DNA of 64,000 bases, taken from Pseudomonas knackmussii B13. Its GTDB lineage: Bacteria; Pseudomonadota; Gammaproteobacteria; Pseudomonadales; Pseudomonadaceae. This document shows, piece by piece, positions 44,171 through 51,707 of this stretch. The stretch is taken from positions 1,674,001-1,738,000 of the forward strand of contig NZ_HG322950.1 of assembly GCF_000689415.1 (NCBI RefSeq), written 5' to 3'. The notes under the pieces were generated by a model that was not told where the DNA came from, made no database searches, and saw nothing but the letters and a program-made list of their open reading frames with translations. The position numbers were made by a program, and so were the translations under genes. Position 1 is the first letter of the stretch. Every line of letters starts with the position of its first letter.

Positions 44171-44224
44171 AGTCTAGGCATGGCAAGGTCAAGGGCGGTC
44201 AGGCCCCGGTAAAGCTTCGGTAAA
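44171..44224 (-). promoter_or_regulatory. CpxR box and promoter of the Spy/CpxP-like gene
   Basis: GTAAA-N6-GTAAA is at 44209-44224 (plus-strand reading), the CpxR direct-repeat pattern. A minus-strand -10-like TAGACT at 44176-44171 puts the box centre near -50 of a start at about 44164. Confidence 0.55.
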
Positions 44225-44271
44225 GATTGCGTCTAAGGCTCTGCACCGGGCTTTTCGGCCGGGGCGGCGCA

Positions 44272-44949
44272 TCAGGGCGCGTAGAAATAGCCGCGCCCGC
44301 GCAGGGCCAGGATGCGCGGGCGACCGTCGGGGTGCGTGCCGAGCTTCTTGCGCAGGTTGCTGACGTGCATGTCCAGGCTGCGGTCGTAGAGGGTCAGCTT
44401 GCGGCCCAGGGCGATCTGCGCCAGGGCCTGCTTGTCCAGCGGCTCGCCCGGCTGGCGCAGCAGCGCCTCGAGGATGCGGCTTTCGGAGAGGGTCAGGCCG
44501 ACGTCCTCGCCGCCGACGCTGGCGACGCCGCGGGCCAGGTTCAGGCTGAGGTCGCCGAGGTCGACCTGGGCGCTGGGCTGGCTTGGATGGCTGCGCCGCA
44601 GCACCGCGCGCAGACGGGCAGTCAGTTCACGCGGGTCGCAGGGTTTGGCCAGGTAGTCGTCGGCGCCGAGCTCCAGACCGAGGATGCGGTCCAGCGGCTC
44701 GCCGCGTGCGGAGAGCATCAGCACCGGCAGGTCGGGGTGCTCGCTGCGCAGTTGCTTGAGCAGTTCCAGGCCGCTGCCGTCGGGCAGCATGACATCCAGC
44801 ACCACCGCATCCGGCGTGCGTCCGGACAGCGCCGCGCGGGCCGCGCTGCCATCGTGGCTGGCCCGGACGCTGAAGCCTTCCTGGGCCAGCCAGGTGCACA
44901 GCAGTTCGCACAGTTCGCGGTCATCGTCGATCAGCAGCAGCTCACTCAT
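44272..44949 (-). CDS. cpxR: Response regulator CpxR, OmpR family
   Basis: 225 residues. The receiver domain has DDD-type LLIDDDRELCELL, acceptor Asp in VVLDVMLPDGSG and Lys in YLAKPCDPREL. The winged-helix DNA-binding domain follows (LTLSESRILEALLRQPGEPLDKQAL, in part; YDRSLDMHVSNLRKKLG). It is the likely partner of the kinase at 42245-43603. It is separated from the Spy-like gene by 145 bases holding a CpxR box, so the system probably autoregulates. Confidence 0.92.
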   Translation of the reverse strand: MSELLLIDDDRELCELLCTWLAQEGFSVRASHDGSAARAALSGRTPDAVVLDVMLPDGSGLELLKQLRSEHPDLPVLMLSARGEPLDRILGLELGADDYLAKPCDPRELTARLRAVLRRSHPSQPSAQVDLGDLSLNLARGVASVGGEDVGLTLSESRILEALLRQPGEPLDKQALAQIALGRKLTLYDRSLDMHVSNLRKKLGTHPDGRPRILALRGRGYFYAP

Positions 44950-44962
44950 GGTCCGGCTTCTT

Positions 44963-45385
44963 TCAGTTGATCCACTCGCGGCGCTGGCGGCGACGGCCGC
45001 GACTCAGGGCGCCGAGGATGAAGGCGAGCAGGGCGGTGGCGCCCCCGGTCGCGAACCAGGTCTGCTCGTCGCTGAGCAGGCGTGGCGGTTGTTGGGCCTG
45101 GGCATCGCGCAGTTGCGATTTCAGGCGCTGGTTTTCCTGGCGTAAACGATCGACCACTGCATTGCCGGCACCGTTCAGTTGGGCGGTGAGTTCGGCACGC
45201 TGTCTTTCGCTATCGTCCAGGCGCTTCTGCAATTCGTTCAGGCGCTGGGCGAACTCATCGACTTCGGGGCTTTCGGGGCTGCTTGCGGGTTGAGCGTCGG
45301 TGGCAGGAGGGGCGCTGGTTTCGGCCAGGCTGGCGAGCGGCAGGCTCAGGCAGAACAGAAGGGGCAACAGCTGTCGAGGGCGCAT
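44963..45385 (-). CDS. Hypothetical membrane-anchored coiled-coil protein
   Basis: 140 residues: a signal peptide (LLPLLFCLSLPLASLA), a Pro/Ser/Ala-rich spacer, a coiled coil (about 45-95, VDEFAQRLNELQKRLDDSER, in part) and one C-terminal transmembrane segment (WFATGGATALLAFILGAL) followed by RRRQRR. The layout resembles the C-terminal half of TIGR04211-type SH3 proteins, but no SH3 domain is present. It lies 13 bases upstream of cpxR, probably in the same transcript. Function unknown. Confidence 0.7.
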   Translation of the reverse strand: MRPRQLLPLLFCLSLPLASLAETSAPPATDAQPASSPESPEVDEFAQRLNELQKRLDDSERQRAELTAQLNGAGNAVVDRLRQENQRLKSQLRDAQAQQPPRLLSDEQTWFATGGATALLAFILGALSRGRRRQRREWIN

Positions 45386-45498
45386 CGCAACTCCTTGTAC
45401 TGGGATGAACCTCGGATCATCGCGCTCCCGGCGATACCCGGCGATAGGAAATATCCTCTGCTGCCTGCGGGGGCGCGCTCCCTGCGCCGCCCCGTGCC

Positions 45499-45798
45499 TT
45501 ACGGCAGGACTTTCTTGAACGGCTTGACCACGACGTCGGCGTACACGCCGGCCGCGCGGTAGGGGTCGGCATCGGCCCAGGCCTGGGCGGCGGCCAGCGA
45601 CTCGAACTCGGCGACGATCAGGCTGCCGGTGAAGCCCGCGGCGCCCGGGTCGGGGCTGTCGATCGCCGGGTGCGGGCCGGCGAGGACCAGACGGCCTTCT
45701 TCCTTCAGCTGCTCGAGACGGGCCAGGTGTGCCGGGCGGGCAGCCAGGCGGCGTTCCTGGGAGGCGGTGATATCGCGGGCGATGATTGCGTAGAGCAT
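45499..45798 (-). CDS. yciI: YciI family protein
   Basis: 99-residue small ferredoxin-like alpha+beta protein with the YciI signature: start MLYAIIARD, HLARLEQLKEEGRLVLAGP (with conserved His) and the end ADPYRAAGVYADVVVKPFKKVL. Function of stand-alone members is uncertain. It begins one base after the stop of the yciB gene, so the two are coupled. Confidence 0.92.
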   Translation of the reverse strand: MLYAIIARDITASQERRLAARPAHLARLEQLKEEGRLVLAGPHPAIDSPDPGAAGFTGSLIVAEFESLAAAQAWADADPYRAAGVYADVVVKPFKKVLP

Positions 45799-45799
45799 G

Positions 45800-46396
45800 T
45801 CAGTCCTTGGGCTTTTCGCCGGTTGGGGCGTCGTGCATGTGGCGAGCCAGGAACACGCCCTGGCCGATCAGGAAGAGCAGGGTCATACCCAGGCTGCCGA
45901 ACACCTTGAAGTCCACCCAGATGCTCTGGAAGGTGAAGGCAACGAACAGCTGGATGCAGCCGCAGATCACGAAGAACAGCACCCAGGCCAGGTTCAGACG
46001 CTGCCAGAGATGCTCCGGCAGCTGTACCGCATGGCCCATGATGCGCTCGATCAGCGGGCGCCGGTCGCCCACCAGGGTGCTGCCGAGGAAACCCAGGGCG
46101 AACAGCCAGTTGACCACCGGCGCCTTCCACTTCAGGAAGGTTTCGCTGTGGAAGGCCAGGGTCATGCCGCCGAACACCAGGCAGCAGGCAAGGGTCAGCC
46201 ACTGGCCCTTGTCGAGCCGGCGCTGTTTGATCAGCAGGGCGCCGTAGACCAGCACCGAAGTGCCGATCAGTACGGCGGTGGCGCTGTAGATACCGCCGAA
46301 TTCGAAGGCGTTGCCCGCCAGTTCGACGGTGCGCGGAGACAGCTTGTAGACAATGAAAAACAGGATGAGGGGGATGAAATCGATGAATTGCTTCAT
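45800..46396 (-). CDS. yciB: Inner-membrane septation protein YciB/IspZ
   Basis: 198 residues with about five transmembrane helices. It begins MKQFIDFIPLILFFIVYKL, the standard family start (an upstream in-frame start at 46435 was rejected for this reason). Family members are linked to cell envelope integrity and septation. It is coupled to yciI and divergent from the PHP gene. Confidence 0.92.
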   Translation of the reverse strand: MKQFIDFIPLILFFIVYKLSPRTVELAGNAFEFGGIYSATAVLIGTSVLVYGALLIKQRRLDKGQWLTLACCLVFGGMTLAFHSETFLKWKAPVVNWLFALGFLGSTLVGDRRPLIERIMGHAVQLPEHLWQRLNLAWVLFFVICGCIQLFVAFTFQSIWVDFKVFGSLGMTLLFLIGQGVFLARHMHDAPTGEKPKD

Positions 46397-46542
46397 TGCG
46401 GCAGCCAGAGCCCAGTCGAGGCGGCATAATACCAACCTGCGGACGATCTGAAATAGTCACCCGTCTCGTCCGCTCCTGAGCGAATGCCGTGAACGCCCGC
46501 GGCACAGCGTCTATACAGAAGAAAACACCTTCCGGATTGCCC

Positions 46543-47412
46543 ATGCGTGTCGACCTGCATTGCCACAGTACCGCCTCCGACGGCCAGCTTCCCCCGGCCG
46601 TGGTGGTCGGCCGCGCCCACGAGCGTGGTGTGCGCGTGCTCGCGCTGACCGACCACGACACCCTCGAAGGCCTGGCCGAGGCGCGTAGCGCCGCCGAGGA
46701 GCTGGGGCTGCACCTGGTCAACGGGGTCGAGCTGTCCTGCACCTGGGGCGGCGCGACCATCCATGTGCTGGGCTACGGCTTCGATCTGCAGGCCGAGCCG
46801 CTGCTGCGCGCGCTGGAAGATCTGCACCACGGTCGCTGGGCGCGCGCCGAAGAGATCGGCCGCCGCCTCGACGCCAAGGGCATGCACGGCGCCTTCGAAG
46901 GCGCGCGGGCGATCCAGCGCGAACTGGGCGACAGCGGCAACGCTCCTGCGCGCCCGCATTTTGCCGAGTTCCTGGTCCGCGAAGGCTACGTCGGCGACCG
47001 CGCCGAGGCATTCCGCAAGTGGCTTGGCGCCGGCAAGCTGGGTGACGTCAAGCAGCACTGGCCGGCGCTCGCCGAGGCGGTCGGGACGCTGCGCGAAGCG
47101 GGGGCCTGGATCAGCCTGGCGCACCCCTACCAGTACGATTTCACGCGTACCAAGCGACGCAAGCTGATCGCCGACTTCATCCAGGCCGGCGGCCACGCCA
47201 TCGAGGTGGTCAACGGGCCGCAGCCGGCCGAGCAGGTCGGGGTGCTGAGCATCCTGGCCCGCGAATTCGGCCTGCTGGTCAGCGCCGGCAGCGATTTCCA
47301 CGGTCCCAGCGACTGGTCGGAGCTGGGGCTGTACCGCGCCGTGCCGGACGACCTGCCGCCGCTGTGGATGCGCTTCAAGGGAGTGGCGCAGGTCCTAGAG
47401 GAGACTCAATGA
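46543..47412 (+). CDS. PHP-domain phosphoesterase, RNase AM (YciV/TrpH) family
   Basis: 289 residues. It starts MRVDLHCHSTASDG with the metal-binding HxH pair; further metal sites are LTDHDTLEGL, HRxH-like positions and the end GSDFHGP. Family members act as 5'-3' exonuclease on RNA oligonucleotides and 5S rRNA maturation, or as 3',5'-nucleotide phosphatases. ATG 46543 fits the family N-terminus. It overlaps yciO by ATGA. Confidence 0.9.
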   Translation: MRVDLHCHSTASDGQLPPAVVVGRAHERGVRVLALTDHDTLEGLAEARSAAEELGLHLVNGVELSCTWGGATIHVLGYGFDLQAEPLLRALEDLHHGRWARAEEIGRRLDAKGMHGAFEGARAIQRELGDSGNAPARPHFAEFLVREGYVGDRAEAFRKWLGAGKLGDVKQHWPALAEAVGTLREAGAWISLAHPYQYDFTRTKRRKLIADFIQAGGHAIEVVNGPQPAEQVGVLSILAREFGLLVSAGSDFHGPSDWSELGLYRAVPDDLPPLWMRFKGVAQVLEETQ

Positions 47413-48038
47413 GCCAGTTCTTCCAGATCCACCCGGAAAACCCGCAGCCGCGCCTGATCAAGCAGGCGGTGGAGATCGTCCGCCAGGGCGGGGTGATCGC
47501 CTATCCCACCGACTCCTCCTATGCGCTGGGCTGCCGTCTGGGTGAAAAGGGCGCGGTCGAGCGCATCCGTCGCCTGCGCAAGCTGGACGACAAGCACAAC
47601 TTCACCCTGGTCTGCCGCGATCTTTCCGAGCTGGGGCTCTATGCCAAGGTCGATACCGGTCTGTTCCGCCTGCTCAAGGCGCACACACCGGGGCCGTACA
47701 CCTTCATCCTCAACGCCACCCGCGAGGTGCCGCGCATGCTGCTGCACCCCAAGCGCCGTACCATCGGCCTGCGCGTGCCGGGCTGCCCGATCGCCCAGGC
47801 GCTGCTGCAGGAACTGGGCGAGCCGCTGATGAGCGTGAGCCTGATCCTGCCCGGGCAGCACGAGCCGCTGAGCGACCCCTACGAGATGCGCCAGATGCTC
47901 GAGCACGACGTCGACCTGGTGCTGGATGGCGGTTTCGGCGGCGTCGAGGCTTCCACCGTGATCAACCTTTCCGGCGACGAGGCGGAAGTGGTGCGCGTCG
48001 GTTGCGGCGATCCGACGCCGTTCGAGGTTGTCGCCTGA
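47409..48038 (+). CDS. yciO: YciO, Sua5/YrdC/YciO family
   Basis: 209 residues. The YrdC-like fold is shown by GGVIAYPTDSSYALGC, KHNFTLVCRDLSELG, PGPYTFILNATREVPR and TIGLRVPGCPIAQALL. It is related to the TsaC/Sua5 tRNA threonylcarbamoyl-AMP synthases, but YciO itself is weaker and its role is less clear. It starts within the PHP stop codon (ATGA) and lies next to trpS. Confidence 0.92.
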   Translation: MSQFFQIHPENPQPRLIKQAVEIVRQGGVIAYPTDSSYALGCRLGEKGAVERIRRLRKLDDKHNFTLVCRDLSELGLYAKVDTGLFRLLKAHTPGPYTFILNATREVPRMLLHPKRRTIGLRVPGCPIAQALLQELGEPLMSVSLILPGQHEPLSDPYEMRQMLEHDVDLVLDGGFGGVEASTVINLSGDEAEVVRVGCGDPTPFEVVA

Positions 48039-48084
48039 TCCTGCCCATGATCGATCCCTTGTCCGCTATTCCGAGGCCCCGCGC

Positions 48085-49299
48085 TTGAGCAACGTCGATT
48101 CCCAGCGCCGTGTGCTGTCCGGCATGCGCCCCACCGGGCGCCTGCACCTGGGACACCTGCACGGCGTGCTGCAGAACTGGGTTCGCCTGCAGCACGAATA
48201 CGAGTGTTTTTTCTCCATCGTCGATTGGCACGCGCTGACCACCGAGTACGACGATGTCGGGCAGATTCGCCAGCATGTGCGCGACATGGCCATCGACTGG
48301 CTGGCCGTGGGCGTCAGCCCCAGTGCCGCGACCCTGTTCATCCAGTCCCAGGTGCCCGAGCACGCCGAGCTTCACCTGCTGCTGTCGATGATCTGCCCGC
48401 TGTCCTGGCTGGAGCGGGTGCCCACCTATAAGGAATTGCAGGAGCGCCTCAGCCACAAGGACCTGTCCACCTACGGTTTCCTTGGTTACCCGCTGCTGCA
48501 GGCCGCCGACATCCTGATCTACCGCGCCGGCCTGGTGCCGGTGGGCTCCGACCAGATGGCTCACGTCGAGTTCTCCCGCGAAGTAGCGCGGCGCTTCAAC
48601 CATCTGTACGGCGGCGAGGTGGACTTCGAGGAACGCGCCCAGGCGGCCATCGGGCGCCTCGGCAAGAAGACCGCCAAGCTCTACAGCGGCCTGCGCAAGG
48701 CCTGGCAGGAGCAGGGCGACGGTGATGCGCTGGAAACCGCGCGGGCGCTGCTCAAGGAGCAGCAGAACCTCACCCTCGGCGATCGCGAGCGACTGTTCGG
48801 CTACCTCGAAGGCTACAGCCGCGTGCTGCTGCCCGAGCCCCAGGCGCTGACCGCGAAGAACGCGCGCATGCCCGGGCTGGACGGGCAGAAGATGTCCAAG
48901 TCCCACGGCAACGTCATCGGTTTGCGCGAAAGCCCGGCCGAGGTCGAGGAAAAGCTCTCGCGCATGCCCACTGATCCGGCGCGGGTGCGCCGCAGCGATC
49001 CGGGCGACCCGCAGCGCTGCCCGGTCTGGCAGTGGCACCTGATCTACTCCGACGCCGGTTGCCAGCAGTGGGTGCAGGAAGGCTGCCGCAGCGCCGGCAT
49101 TGGCTGCCTGGACTGCAAGCGGCCGCTGATCGAGGCGATCAACCAGGAGCTGTCGCCAATCCGCGAGCGCGCCCTGGACTTCGAAGACAACCCGGAGCTG
49201 GTGCGCAGCATCCTCGCCGAAGGCGCCGAACGGGCCCGCGAGGCAGCCCGCGAAACCCTGGTGGAAGTGCGCCAGGCCATGGGGCTGACCTACCGCTAG
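48085..49299 (+). CDS. trpS: Tryptophan--tRNA ligase
   Basis: 404 residues from a TTG start. The class I signatures are PTGRLHLGH (HIGH-type) and GQKMSKSHGN (KMSKS). YPLLQAADILIYRAGLVPVGSDQ is typical of TrpRS. The body is longer than compact TrpRS because of the insert after DWHALTTEY and the region around residues 180-240. TTG 48085 (LSNVDSQRRVLSGMRPT) is preferred over a TTG at 48028, which would lie inside yciO. Start uncertain by a few codons. Confidence 0.92.
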   Translation: MSNVDSQRRVLSGMRPTGRLHLGHLHGVLQNWVRLQHEYECFFSIVDWHALTTEYDDVGQIRQHVRDMAIDWLAVGVSPSAATLFIQSQVPEHAELHLLLSMICPLSWLERVPTYKELQERLSHKDLSTYGFLGYPLLQAADILIYRAGLVPVGSDQMAHVEFSREVARRFNHLYGGEVDFEERAQAAIGRLGKKTAKLYSGLRKAWQEQGDGDALETARALLKEQQNLTLGDRERLFGYLEGYSRVLLPEPQALTAKNARMPGLDGQKMSKSHGNVIGLRESPAEVEEKLSRMPTDPARVRRSDPGDPQRCPVWQWHLIYSDAGCQQWVQEGCRSAGIGCLDCKRPLIEAINQELSPIRERALDFEDNPELVRSILAEGAERAREAARETLVEVRQAMGLTYR

Positions 49300-49311
49300 C
49301 GCAGTCTCCCT

Positions 49312-49383
49312 CCGTAGGAGCGGATCTCATCCGCGAATTGCGCCGGCCATTCCGGCCATCGCGGACAAGGTCCGCTCCTACGG
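49312..49383. repeat. REP pair between trpS and scpA
   Basis: CCGTAGGAGCGGA at 49312-49324 and its exact inverse TCCGCTCCTACGG at 49371-49383, with an inner CGCGAA...TCGCGG pairing. It is a typical head-to-head Pseudomonas REP pair. Confidence 0.8.
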
Positions 49384-49476
49384 GCTCGCATGTGCCGCTC
49401 CGTCCCTTTGCTTCCCCGGCGCTCATGAAAGCAGGGATAATGCCGCCCTGAATCTGCAGAGCCCGACGAGAGGCCG

Positions 49477-50448
49477 ATGAGCGACCTGACCGAGCCGGAA
49501 GTCCCTTCCAGTCTTCCCGAGTACCGTGAGCCGGTACAGCTGGCGCTCGTCTACGGCGAGGCGGTCACCGAGTTGCCGCAGGACCTGTACATCCCGCCGG
49601 ATGCCCTGGAAGTCTTCCTCGAGGCCTTCGAAGGCCCGCTCGACCTGCTGCTCTACCTGATCCGCAAGCAGAACATCAACATCCTCGACATCCCCGTGGC
49701 GGAAATCACCCGCCAGTACATGGGCTACGTCGAGCTGATGAAGTCGGTGCAGCTGGAGCTGGCCGCCGAGTATCTGGTGATGGCCGCCATGCTCGCCGAA
49801 ATCAAGTCGCGCATGCTGCTGCCGCGCTCGGCCGAGGTCGAGGACGAGGAAGAAGACCCGCGCGCCGAGCTGATCCGCCGCCTGCAGGAATACGAGCGCT
49901 TCAAGAAGGCCGCCGAGGACCTCGACAATCTGCCGCGCCAGGGCCGCGACTACGTGGTGCCGACCGTGGCCGCGCCCGAGGCGAAGGCGCGCAAGCTGCT
50001 GCCGCAGGTGGACATGCAGGAGCTGATGCTGTGCATGGCCGAGGTGCTGCGCCGCGCCGACCTGTTCGAAAGCCACCAGGTCACCCGCGAGATGCTCTCT
50101 ACCCGCGAGCGCATGAGTGAAATTCTCGAACGCCTGAAGGATGCCGGTTTCGTGCCCTTCATCGAGCTGTTCCGCGTCGAGGAAGGCCGTTTGGGCGTGG
50201 TGGTGACCTTCATGGCGGTGCTCGAACTGGTCAAGGAACAGTTGGTAGAGCTGGTGCAGAACCAGGCCTTCGCGCCTATCCATGTGCGCGCCCGGAGTGA
50301 GGTGGAGGAGGGGCCGCCGGCGAGCGAAGCCCTGGAGGAAGGCGACGAAGGTGTCTTCGAGCCAAGCGAGGAGCCCGCGCCTGAGCCTGCGTTCGAGGAC
50401 ATCGAGTTCGGCGGCTCGACGGATGCCGACGAAGACGAGCCGATCTGA
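49477..50448 (+). CDS. scpA: Segregation and condensation protein ScpA
   Basis: 323 residues, the kleisin of the SMC-ScpAB complex. Signature: FEGPLDLLLYLIRKQNINILDIPVAEITRQYM (in part) and LELAAEYLVMAAMLAEIKSRMLLP (in part). The C-terminal tail is acidic and probably disordered. It starts at ATG 49477 and is followed 82 bases later by scpB. Pseudomonads also carry MksB/MukB-like condensins; the SMC partner is not in this window. Confidence 0.94.
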   Translation: MSDLTEPEVPSSLPEYREPVQLALVYGEAVTELPQDLYIPPDALEVFLEAFEGPLDLLLYLIRKQNINILDIPVAEITRQYMGYVELMKSVQLELAAEYLVMAAMLAEIKSRMLLPRSAEVEDEEEDPRAELIRRLQEYERFKKAAEDLDNLPRQGRDYVVPTVAAPEAKARKLLPQVDMQELMLCMAEVLRRADLFESHQVTREMLSTRERMSEILERLKDAGFVPFIELFRVEEGRLGVVVTFMAVLELVKEQLVELVQNQAFAPIHVRARSEVEEGPPASEALEEGDEGVFEPSEEPAPEPAFEDIEFGGSTDADEDEPI

Positions 50449-50530
50449 TCCCTGGCATTGCCGCCACCGCCGGCATTGAGTAGCTTTCCCCGCCAAACCG
50501 GCGATTCCCGAACCCGACCCGAGCGACCCG

Positions 50531-51505
50531 ATGAACCTCTCCGACCCGCACGAACTGGCGACCCTGCTCGAAGGCATCCTGCTGGCCTCCGGCAAGCCGC
50601 TGTCGCTGGAGCGCCTGGGCGAGCTGTTCGAGGAGGCCGAGCGGCCCGAGCCGCAGCAGCTCCGCGACGCCCTGTCGATCCTCGCGCTGTCCTGCGCGGG
50701 GCGGGCCTTCGAGCTGAAGGAAGTGGCCACCGGCTACCGCCTGCAGATTCGCGAGCCGCTGGCGCCCTGGGTCGGCCGCCTGTGGGAGGAGCGCCCGCAG
50801 CGCTATTCCCGCGCGCTGCTGGAAACCCTGGCGCTGATCGCCTACCGCCAGCCCATCACCCGTGGCGAGATCGAGGACATCCGCGGTGTGGCGGTGAACA
50901 CACAGATCATCAAGACGCTGATGGAGCGCGAGTGGATCCGCATCGTCGGCTACCGCGAGGTCCCGGGGCGCCCGGCGATGCTCGCCACCACCCGCACCTT
51001 CCTCGACTATTTCAACCTCAAGAGCCTGGAAGAGCTGCCGCCGCTGGCGGAGCTGCGCGAAATGGAGGCCGAGCCCGAAGACGTGCAGCTGGTGCCGATC
51101 AACCTGCCCAGCCCGGTTCTCGACGAGGACTACGTGCCGGCGTCGATCCAGGCGCTGGCCGACCAGGCCCTGCGCGAAGCCGGCGAAGAGCCGGAGCCCG
51201 CACCGCCGGAAGAAAAGCCCGAGGAAACCAGCTTCCGCAGCCTGCTCGCCGAGCTGGACGAGATGGAACAAGGGCTGAAGACCGACTTCGACGACCTATT
51301 GGTGCTGCCACCGGAGGCACCCGACGAAGAGGCTCCGCCGGAATCGGCTGCCATCTTGCCGGAGCCGCCGGCCGCCGAGCCTGAGCCTGGGCCTGCCGCC
51401 GCCGAACCGGCGCAGCCGGTGGAGGAGGAGTACGACGAGGAGCGCGCCCTGGCCGAGGCCATGCGCGAGGAGCTCGAGGCCCTGGCGCGCGATCGCGACC
51501 ACTGA
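50531..51505 (+). CDS. scpB: Segregation and condensation protein ScpB
   Basis: 324 residues. Two winged-helix domains are recognisable (ELATLLEGILLASGKPLSLERLGELF, in part; ALLETLALIAYRQPITRGEIEDIRGVAVN, in part). The last about 120 residues are a Glu/Pro/Ala-rich acidic tail that is longer than in typical ScpB. It dimerises on ScpA in the SMC complex. Confidence 0.94.
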   Translation: MNLSDPHELATLLEGILLASGKPLSLERLGELFEEAERPEPQQLRDALSILALSCAGRAFELKEVATGYRLQIREPLAPWVGRLWEERPQRYSRALLETLALIAYRQPITRGEIEDIRGVAVNTQIIKTLMEREWIRIVGYREVPGRPAMLATTRTFLDYFNLKSLEELPPLAELREMEAEPEDVQLVPINLPSPVLDEDYVPASIQALADQALREAGEEPEPAPPEEKPEETSFRSLLAELDEMEQGLKTDFDDLLVLPPEAPDEEAPPESAAILPEPPAAEPEPGPAAAEPAQPVEEEYDEERALAEAMREELEALARDRDH

Positions 51506-51707
51506 TCTTCGTCGGTCTGGCGCCGCCGCAAAACGTTCAACCGTTGACTTCCGCCGCGCGCGCGACGACCTTATGTGCCGCGCCGGAACGGGCGGCGACG
51601 GTGGCACCTGGGGGAACCGTCGGATTCCCGCCGTTCGTGGCAGATACCAACACATTCATCTTTCAACAGTCGGCTGCCGTCATCGTGCAGACCACTGAGT
51701 GCGCTCA

